Positions 7,012 through 11,315 of a DNA stretch of 11,315 bases are shown one piece after another. Made by a program: the position numbers and the translations under genes. Position 1 is the stretch's first letter. Every line of letters starts with the position of its first letter. The notes below the pieces were generated by a model that saw nothing but the letters and a program-made list of their open reading frames with translations, was not told the DNA's origin and made no database searches. Source of the stretch: Candidatus Woesearchaeota archaeon (GTDB taxonomy: Archaea > Nanobdellota > Nanobdellia > Woesearchaeales > GW2011-AR4); contig JACQSQ010000066.1 in the NCBI GenBank assembly GCA_016211245.1, forward strand, positions 1 to 11,315, written 5' to 3'.

Positions 7012-8004
7012 CTATGGTATTTTCTCATCAGGCATATTGAAAATTGTCTCTGATTTTATCTCCACAAGATACTCAAGCGCGTCCACAAGCTCATCGTACA
7101 TGGCATCGCAATATCCATGAGCGCAGCCCGTGTCATTAACCAGGATGAATTGCTTGGGGTCCTGGGCTTTGGAAAAGGAGTTGACTGCTGAAGCTGCAGG
7201 TATGATGTTGTCATTCAGGTTATGGATCATGACTAGTTTTCTTGGCGCTATCAAATCAAGGTAATGGTCCGGGTCTATTGATTTAAAGAAGGCGTCTTTT
7301 TTCAGGTCACCTTTAGGCTTGAAGCCAAGCCCTGACGAGCTTATAAGAAGCGCGCCATCTATGTTCCTGTCAATAGCAACCGCTATAGCAGCTATCCTGC
7401 CGCCCATGCTTTCGCCTGCAATTGCTATTCTTTCGGGGTCTACAAAAGGGGCGCTGTAAAGCAAGTCATAAGCTCTCAGCGCATCGTACACCATCAGGTG
7501 CTGCACGGGCTCCTTAACATTCACAAAAGACTCAAAATCCTCATCAAGGTCGGGAATATAGCCATTTGTCTCCCCAACTCCCCTTTGGTCAATGACCAAA
7601 ACAACCGCGCCAAACTCGGCAATCTGCTTTGCCAATTCCAATTTCGCTTCTTTTGAGACTCCTGCCCCAGGCAGGTAAACAATTCCGGGAAGCTGCTCGG
7701 CCGTGTATTTCGGCTGCGCTAAAAAGCCGTAAATGTAGGCATTTTTTGAAGGGAATATTATTTTGCTTACAGTAATAGAGCCGTTGTCGCTGTAGTTTGC
7801 CCTGTTGAATTTTATGCTGCCCCGGCTTAAAGGGTAATACATATAACCGTCCTTGTCCACAAGCCATTCTATGCTCTCCGATTCATTTTTTTGGGTTTCA
7901 TCCTGCGCTTTGGCCTTGAAAAGCGGTCTGTAGTATATGAAAGCGGCTATAATTATTATTGCAAGAATTGCAGCCCCGTATAGGTAATTCTTCTTTATTT
8001 TCAT
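7012..8004 (-). CDS. Membrane-anchored or secreted alpha/beta hydrolase (dienelactone hydrolase/peptidase-like)
   Basis: The 330-aa protein starts with one hydrophobic segment (about residues 9-25, YGAAILAIIIIAAFIYY) after a basic N-terminus. This is a signal anchor or signal peptide that places the enzyme outside the membrane. The hydrolase domain (about 75-315) has LPGAG (111-115) as the likely oxyanion segment, VLVIDQRGVGET (135-146), the nucleophile elbow GESMGG with Ser199, an Asp at 265 in HNLNDN, and His296 in GCAHGY. A Ser-Asp-His triad is therefore intact. Substrate is unknown; esterase or peptidase activity is inferred from fold only. The start ATG at 8004 overlaps the upstream methyltransferase-kinase stop (ATGA, 4 bp), so the two are probably co-translated. 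Confidence 0.85.
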   Translation of the reverse strand: MKIKKNYLYGAAILAIIIIAAFIYYRPLFKAKAQDETQKNESESIEWLVDKDGYMYYPLSRGSIKFNRANYSDNGSITVSKIIFPSKNAYIYGFLAQPKYTAEQLPGIVYLPGAGVSKEAKLELAKQIAEFGAVVLVIDQRGVGETNGYIPDLDEDFESFVNVKEPVQHLMVYDALRAYDLLYSAPFVDPERIAIAGESMGGRIAAIAVAIDRNIDGALLISSSGLGFKPKGDLKKDAFFKSIDPDHYLDLIAPRKLVMIHNLNDNIIPAASAVNSFSKAQDPKQFILVNDTGCAHGYCDAMYDELVDALEYLVEIKSETIFNMPDEKIP

Positions 8005-9164
8005 ATTGCATCCATTATTTTTTTCAGGTTTTTGCGAGTCTGCTCGTTTTTATAAATCTTTGCCAGGCTTATCATATTGCCCTTGTCAATTTTCATTCCC
8101 TTGCCTCGAAGCAATTCAATGATTTTTTTGCCAATAAGGAATTGGCAGAACTGCGTGACATTTTTCGGGCTCTGGGAATAATGCGCCCTTTCAAAATCCA
8201 AAAAGACCGGATTACTGCCACTTACAATTATGTGCTTAACAGGATGATGCATCTCTTCCTTGTCAATTTTCGATTTATCTAATTTGTACGCCTGATCAAA
8301 TATTTTTTTTAATATTTTTTTGATTTTTGCTTTGCCTGATTTTTCCAGGTAATCTACAATAAGGCTGCCATCGGAATAGTCGCAGGCAAAATAGCCATCT
8401 TCATGAAAGCACACTTTTGGCCCGATTTTGCATTTGTTAAGCTTTTCAAGCCATTTGGCTTCGTTTTCAATCCTGCCAAAGGCTGTGCTTTTGGGATTCT
8501 TTATTTTGACAGCGATTTTTTTATTCCTGTAATTTCCTGTAAACAAAAAGCCGCGATGCCCTTTTGTCAGGTATTTTACATTTGAAACGTCTTTGAGCTC
8601 CAGCCTCTTCAACAACTCATTTTTTTTTAATAAATAAATATGAATATCCTCGAAGAATATATGGGCTTTTTCCAGTTCTTCAAAATCCAACAGGTTATTT
8701 CTTATGAATCCCTCAACTTTTTCCTTGTTTGTAAGGGAAGAGAAAACCATGAGAATAATCCCATCTTTTGCCAAGAAGTTATTTGCATCATTCAAAAATT
8801 TTTCAATCACCTCATAGCCTTTTTTCCCGCCCTCTATAGTCAGGTCCTTTAGCTTTAATTCTTGCGGAAGATAGGGTGGGTTGAATATTACAGTATCAAA
8901 TTTTCCCCTCACTTTTTGGAACAAGTCTGAATGAACAAACTTAATTTTATGATTTTTTATATTGGCATTGCAGTAATCAATGACATCTTTCTGCACGTCT
9001 GTTGCCAAAACTGATTTAACTTTGGCATTTTGAGCAGCTGCTATTGCCTGTATTCCAGAGCCAGTCCCGACATCAAGAACTTTGCCTTTAGCGTATTTCC
9101 TAACCCATTTCTCAAGCATGGTGCTGTCTTCCTGGTGGTCATAGATTGATTTGCAGCTATTCAT
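8001..9164 (-). CDS. HemK2/Mtq2-like methyltransferase fused to a RIO-like predicted kinase domain
   Basis: This 387-aa protein has two parts. Residues about 1-180 are a Rossmann methyltransferase. IYDHQEDS at the start matches HemK2-type proteins, VLDVGTGSGIQA (29-40) is the SAM-binding motif, and NPPY (95-98) is the motif of Gln/Asn N-methylating enzymes. Archaeal and eukaryotic homologues methylate the GGQ glutamine of release factor 1 (family knowledge; not shown here). Residues about 183-387 resemble archaeal predicted Ser/Thr kinases of COG2112. They have a glycine-containing loop (TKGHRGFLFTG, 200-210), AVKIKNP with Lys220, an RIENEAKWL helix, HHPVKHIIV (306-314) where the catalytic loop is expected, and DFERA (Asp323) as the metal-binding Asp. 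A TATA box lies about 29 bp upstream of the ATG, with no SD sequence. Confidence 0.85.
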   Translation of the reverse strand: MNSCKSIYDHQEDSTMLEKWVRKYAKGKVLDVGTGSGIQAIAAAQNAKVKSVLATDVQKDVIDYCNANIKNHKIKFVHSDLFQKVRGKFDTVIFNPPYLPQELKLKDLTIEGGKKGYEVIEKFLNDANNFLAKDGIILMVFSSLTNKEKVEGFIRNNLLDFEELEKAHIFFEDIHIYLLKKNELLKRLELKDVSNVKYLTKGHRGFLFTGNYRNKKIAVKIKNPKSTAFGRIENEAKWLEKLNKCKIGPKVCFHEDGYFACDYSDGSLIVDYLEKSGKAKIKKILKKIFDQAYKLDKSKIDKEEMHHPVKHIIVSGSNPVFLDFERAHYSQSPKNVTQFCQFLIGKKIIELLRGKGMKIDKGNMISLAKIYKNEQTRKNLKKIMDAI

Positions 9165-9187
9165 AGTAAAAAGTGATAGAATAAGGA

Positions 9188-9197
9188 TTTTATATAA
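9188..9197 (-). promoter_or_regulatory. TATA box for the methyltransferase-kinase/hydrolase operon
   Basis: The - strand reads TTATATAAAA centred about 29 bp before the ATG at 9164. A start site near 9168 would leave almost no leader. It would drive the fusion gene and the coupled hydrolase. Confidence 0.55.
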
Positions 9198-9215
9198 TTA
9201 GCTTTTTAATGAGAA

Positions 9216-9532
9216 TTATTTATACATATGTTTAATGCGGTGGTAATAAAGTTGCCTAGTTCTCTGATAACTATTACTTAAATTTTGTGATGCGGTTTTA
9301 AATAACACAAAACCTTTTTCTGCAAAGTAATCTATCATATTATGCCCTAGCTGTCTTGCAACATCTGCAAGAAATTTAAGATTGTCTATAAACTGCCCAT
9401 AGTATCAGTTTCCATATAATCTAATATAGGGTCTGAATCTCTGGATGGAACCGAGTAACCGCTATTAATTATTCCATCGAGCCTTAAACGGGTTGATTCA
9501 CTTACATTTGATGTTTTTTGTATGGATGCCAT
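9216..9532 (-). pseudogene. Small gene broken by a one-base frameshift, about 105 aa if restored
   Basis: An ATG at 9532, preceded by AAGGA and a TATA-like element about 25 bp upstream (9553-9561), opens a 48-codon frame that stops at 9386. A second frame then runs to a TAA at 9216-9218. It reads QFIDNLKFLADVARQLGHN, continues through MIDYFAEKGFVLFKTASQNL and ends in a basic HRIKHMYK. Only between about 9389 and 9407 are both frames free of stops, so a one-base loss there, for example in the GGG run, would join them. The restored product would be a small soluble, partly helical protein with a basic end. I do not recognise the family. Programmed -1 frameshifting is possible, but no slippery heptamer is apparent. 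Confidence 0.6.
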
Positions 9533-9624
9533 AATCCTTAAGTATATTAACTGTTTAAAAATTTTTCCTATAATACCACTTCGATGTACTAATAAGTATT
9601 AATCATACAATAAAGAGGTAATAA

Positions 9625-9716
9625 TGGACTCGTCGGGACTTTCACTTGGAATGCCAATTTTGAACCCGAAGTTTCTTCCCTGCGAAGGAAGCGTCTTGCC
9701 GTTAGACCACGAGCCC
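9625..9716 (-). tRNA. tRNA-Ala (anticodon CGC), with a 20-nt intron in the T-loop
   Basis: The - strand folds as a complete cloverleaf. Acceptor GGGCTCG pairs with CGAGTCC, including the G3:U70 wobble that marks alanine tRNAs. The D-arm is GTCT/AGAC. The anticodon arm CTTCC/GGAAG has loop TTCGCAG, giving anticodon CGC at 9682-9684. The variable loop has 5 nt, the T-stem is TCGGG/CCCGA, and the discriminator is A. CCA is not encoded. The T-loop is 27 nt instead of 7; removing 20 nt (9639-9658) leaves the normal TTCAAAT. The mature tRNA is 72 nt before CCA addition. A TATA-like element lies about 30 bp upstream, and a T-rich stretch follows the 3' end. Confidence 0.92.
9639..9658 (-). other. 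tRNA intron in the T-loop (position 59/60) with bulge-helix-bulge fold
   Basis: The precursor pairs T-loop TTCA (exon) with TGAA (intron) as a 4-bp central helix on top of the T-stem. The 3-nt bulges are AAA and AGT, and an inner hairpin TTGG/CCAA has a 4-nt loop. Cleavage after the second base of each bulge, as the archaeal splicing endonuclease does, releases exactly 20 nt and restores TTCAAAT. One extra G next to the inner helix makes the BHB slightly relaxed. Confidence 0.85.
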
Positions 9717-9734
9717 ATGAAAATAAAGAATAGT

Positions 9735-10265
9735 CTAGCCATTATTTAAATTATTCAATTTTTTAACCAAATCCGGGGGTTCTTTGCTGTAAACAACCTT
9801 ATCCTCTTCGCCGACTTTCCTGCATATCTTGACAATTTCTTTTATCAGTCCGGTTATGCCGCCGCTGCCTTCCAAAATTCCAATAATCTTTTTTTGGTGA
9901 AAGGCCAATGTAAATTCATTCAATGTTCCAATCTGCCCGGAGATTATTATAACCGCATCGGAGCCTGCAACAAGAGGAATGTTTCTTCCAGGAATTCCCA
10001 ATCCAGTAAATTGGAATTCTGTTATGTTTTCTGTCGGGAACTTATACTTTGTTGCATGTTCTTCTCTGTCTTTTCCAGGGGAAATCGCAATTACCTTGCC
10101 TTTATTTTCAAAGGCTCCTTTTGCAGCCTCATAAGGATAGCCCCAGCAGCCTCCAAATCTTAGGATATCATTATTAATAGCAATCTCTTTTCCAATATCA
10201 TGGGATTTTTTTAATATTTCTTTGTCAAAAGGCGGCAGAGAAGCGCCGCAGATTGCTATTTTCAT
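9735..10265 (-). CDS. LOG/TIGR00725-like Rossmann-fold nucleotide-binding protein
   Basis: The 176-aa protein has the order of the SLOG/LOG ('lysine decarboxylase-like') superfamily: MKIAICGAS at the N-terminus, a Gly-rich FGGCWGYPYEAAKGA (37-51), VIAISPG (58-64), and SGQIGTLNEF (109-118). The last is a variant of the PGGxGTxxE motif with the Glu kept. LOG proteins hydrolyse cytokinin-type nucleotides; TIGR00725-like relatives are uncharacterised, so only nucleotide binding is inferred. The motif begins SGQ rather than PGG, which argues against a standard LOG phosphoribohydrolase. The ATG follows a GGAG with 9-nt spacing. That SD lies inside the ancestral hicA tail, and the ATG overlaps that tail's stop as ATGA, so the gene was once directly coupled to hicA. 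Confidence 0.78.
   Translation of the reverse strand: MKIAICGASLPPFDKEILKKSHDIGKEIAINNDILRFGGCWGYPYEAAKGAFENKGKVIAISPGKDREEHATKYKFPTENITEFQFTGLGIPGRNIPLVAGSDAVIIISGQIGTLNEFTLAFHQKKIIGILEGSGGITGLIKEIVKICRKVGEEDKVVYSKEPPDLVKKLNNLNNG
9743..9750 (-). promoter_or_regulatory. TATA-like element for tRNA-Ala
   Basis: The - strand reads TTTAAATA, centred about 30 bp upstream of the tRNA 5' end. It lies inside the 3' end of the upstream LOG-like gene. Confidence 0.45.
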
Positions 10266-10297
10266 TTTATTAGCTCCATAAACTCTTCCCTTGTCAA
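10262..10297 (-). other. Untranslated remnant of the HicA C-terminus after an in-frame TGA
   Basis: Directly after the TGA at 10298-10300 the same frame continues as LTREEFMELIK and ends in a TGA that overlaps the next gene's ATG. These residues match the usual HicA C-terminal helix (GLTREEF-like). With one sense codon in place of the TGA, hicA would be 75 aa, a typical family length. Confidence 0.75.
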
Positions 10298-10489
10298 TCA
10301 GCTTTGTTTAATTATTGCCAAAAGCGTTCCTTTAGCAATCTCATTATGATTGGGTACAGTTAGTCTTCTATGTGGTTCTTCTTTATGTCGCAAAATCAAA
10401 TGGCTGCCAGTTTGATGATCAACTTCGTAACCAATCTTAGCAAGAATTTTAATGACTTTTATACCAGACAATACTGGTAACTTGGGCAT
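10298..10489 (-). CDS. hicA: HicA toxin, apparently truncated by a premature TGA
   Basis: HicA toxins are small double-stranded-RNA-binding-fold mRNA interferases. The 63-aa product has the family's MPKLPVLSGIKVIKILAKIG start, the active-site segment GSHLIL with His30, and RRLTVPNHNEIAKGTLLAIIKQS. It stops where homologues continue with a Gly and a last helix; the missing tail is still present in frame downstream. A GGA-to-TGA change explains this best. TGA recoding is unlikely because TGA ends other genes here (E2 and the methyltransferase-kinase). Whether the shortened toxin is active cannot be told. The ATG follows the hicB stop with no gap, so the pair is co-translated in the order hicB-hicA. 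Confidence 0.85.
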   Translation of the reverse strand: MPKLPVLSGIKVIKILAKIGYEVDHQTGSHLILRHKEEPHRRLTVPNHNEIAKGTLLAIIKQS

Positions 10490-10696
10490 TTAAATTTCCA
10501 CCATTTCTTTGTATACAGAATGGGGTATAGGCTCATTATGTTTTTTCAAGCTTTGGATATAACCTTTAATTGCATCTTTAATATTGGCCAGGGCCTCTTT
10601 TCTTGTTCTACCTTGAGAAATACATCCTGGCAATGTGGGGCACTCTGCCACAAACATTCCATCTTCATCTTCTTCTACTATAACTCTATACTCCAT
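10490..10696 (-). CDS. hicB: HicB-family antitoxin, short form
   Basis: HicB neutralises HicA. The 68-aa protein has the standard partial RNase H-like domain: EYRVIVEEDEDGMFVAECP, then LPGCISQGRTRKEALANIKDAI and YIQSLKKHNEPIP. It lacks the C-terminal helix-turn-helix or ribbon-helix-helix domain that longer HicB proteins use for DNA binding, so self-regulation would need another route. It is the first gene of the hicBA operon. A TATA box (TTTAAATA) lies about 26 bp before its ATG with no SD sequence (leaderless). A 15-bp palindrome sits between the two and touches the start codon. Confidence 0.9.
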   Translation of the reverse strand: MEYRVIVEEDEDGMFVAECPTLPGCISQGRTRKEALANIKDAIKGYIQSLKKHNEPIPHSVYKEMVEI

Positions 10697-10711
10697 ATCA
10701 TAACTTATGAT
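10697..10711. promoter_or_regulatory. 15-bp palindrome at the hicBA promoter, candidate operator
   Basis: ATCATAACTTATGAT has 7-bp arms around a central C. It lies directly before the hicB ATG, across the predicted transcription start, where a bound repressor would block initiation. The neighbouring HicB lacks a visible DNA-binding domain, so the binding protein is unknown. A chance palindrome in A/T-rich DNA is possible. Confidence 0.4.
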
Positions 10712-10718
10712 TAACTTG

Positions 10719-10726
10719 TATTTAAA
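10719..10726 (-). promoter_or_regulatory. TATA box for hicBA
   Basis: The - strand reads TTTAAATA centred about 26 bp upstream of the hicB ATG at 10696. This matches the leaderless spacing seen elsewhere in the window. Confidence 0.5.
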
Positions 10727-10765
10727 ACTTACTAAGAACTAAAATGCATATCGATTTCGTATTTG

Positions 10766-11278
10766 TTACTTTCTCTTATAAAATCCAATCAACTCAGCTT
10801 TTGCCAAAATATGATTTTGCATTGCTGCCTCAATCTGCTTTTTAGTCGAGCCTTCTGGCAAATTAAGCATTGTGTCCAAAGCATACAGCTTAAAGAAATA
10901 CCTGTGAGTTCCAGATGGAGGGCATGGTCCACCATAGCCTATCCTGCTCCAACTGTTTTTTCCAGCAATGCCGTTAGGCTCGGTACCTTTTGGTATTTGC
11001 GTTATTGTTGGAGGAATGTTAAACACAACCCAATGGTCCCAAGTGCCGACTGGCGCGTCTGGGTCGTCAGAAATCAAAATCAAAGATTTTGCATTGGCTG
11101 GAACGTCATTTATTGTTAATGGCGGGCTCAAATCAGAGCTGTCGCAAGTGTATTCTGACGGTATTTGTCTATTATTTGCAAATGCAGAGCTTGTCAGTTC
11201 CATTTCAACCATCTCAGTTTGCTGATTTTCAATTTGTTGCTCTTGTTTAGTGCAGGCTATAATAAAAAAACAATACAA
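10766..11278 (-). CDS. PEBP/YbhB-family lipoprotein, signal peptide split by a frameshift
   Basis: The protein belongs to the phosphatidylethanolamine-binding (Raf kinase inhibitor-like, YbhB/YbcL) family. DPDAPVGTWDHWVVFNIPP (72-90) and GPCPPSGTHRYFFKLYALD (117-135) form the anion-binding pocket. Function in archaea is unknown. Before the domain comes a lipobox-like I-I-A-C and then a polar Gln/Glu-rich linker, so the mature protein is probably lipid-anchored outside the cell. The open frame has only a TTG at 11278 and would give a poor signal sequence. An ATG at 11309 in another frame reads MLTIRKLLFIFVLFF. Dropping one T from the T7 run (11264-11270) joins it to IIACTKQ and makes a perfect lipoprotein signal. 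The real gene probably spans 10766-11309. Confidence 0.85.
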   Translation of the reverse strand: MYCFFIIACTKQEQQIENQQTEMVEMELTSSAFANNRQIPSEYTCDSSDLSPPLTINDVPANAKSLILISDDPDAPVGTWDHWVVFNIPPTITQIPKGTEPNGIAGKNSWSRIGYGGPCPPSGTHRYFFKLYALDTMLNLPEGSTKKQIEAAMQNHILAKAELIGFYKRK

Positions 11279-11315
11279 AAATAAACAATAATTTTCTTAT
11301 TGTTAACATCTGGAT

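Noticed and set aside
10298..10300. TGA read as glycine (alternative genetic code) in hicA
   Set aside because: TGA ends E2 and the methyltransferase-kinase gene at sensible positions, and the other genes show no internal TGA, so a local mutation or error is more likely.
1..11315. CRISPR arrays, insertion sequences, phage genes or rRNA
   Set aside because: No regularly spaced direct repeats, transposase motifs, phage structural genes or rRNA-like blocks were seen.

Overview
The window looks like a compact, AT-rich archaeal genome, most likely a DPANN-type lineage (Woesearchaeota/Pacearchaeota-like; this placement is inference). The archaeal signs are TATA boxes centred about 25-30 bp upstream of many start codons, often without a Shine-Dalgarno (SD) sequence (leaderless style); a tRNA gene whose intron folds into a bulge-helix-bulge (BHB) motif; a HemK2/Mtq2-type methyltransferase; an archaeal-type predicted kinase domain; and a tiny CxxC-x17-CxxC zinc-ribbon protein.

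Bases 1-6640 hold a pyruvate dehydrogenase (PDH) and lipoate locus. It starts with the 3' part of lipoyl synthase (lipA), followed by a convergent gene for a secreted protein of unknown function. Then come E1-alpha, E1-beta and E2 of a 2-oxoacid (pyruvate-type) dehydrogenase complex on the + strand, and a convergent lipoate-protein ligase (lplA). LipA and LplA would make or attach the lipoyl group on Lys43 of E2. No E3 (dihydrolipoamide dehydrogenase) and no separate LplB accessory subunit lie inside the window. The E1a/E1b/E2 run is interrupted by two unrelated genes: a secreted 173-aa protein that overlaps the E1-beta start, and a 108-aa protein preceded by an intergenic stretch packed with inverted repeats.

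Bases 6770-9165 are on the - strand. They encode a 48-aa zinc-ribbon protein, a membrane-anchored alpha/beta hydrolase, and a methyltransferase-kinase fusion. The fusion is translationally coupled to the hydrolase by an ATGA overlap.

Bases 9200-11315, also - strand, are accessory in character. They hold a frameshifted small gene, a tRNA-Ala(CGC) with a 20-nt intron in the T-loop, a LOG/TIGR00725-like nucleotide-binding protein, a hicBA toxin-antitoxin pair whose toxin has an in-frame TGA before its usual C-terminus, and a PEBP-family lipoprotein whose signal peptide is split by one extra T in a T7 run. Three damaged reading frames within about 2.1 kb suggest either real decay or uncorrected sequencing indels.
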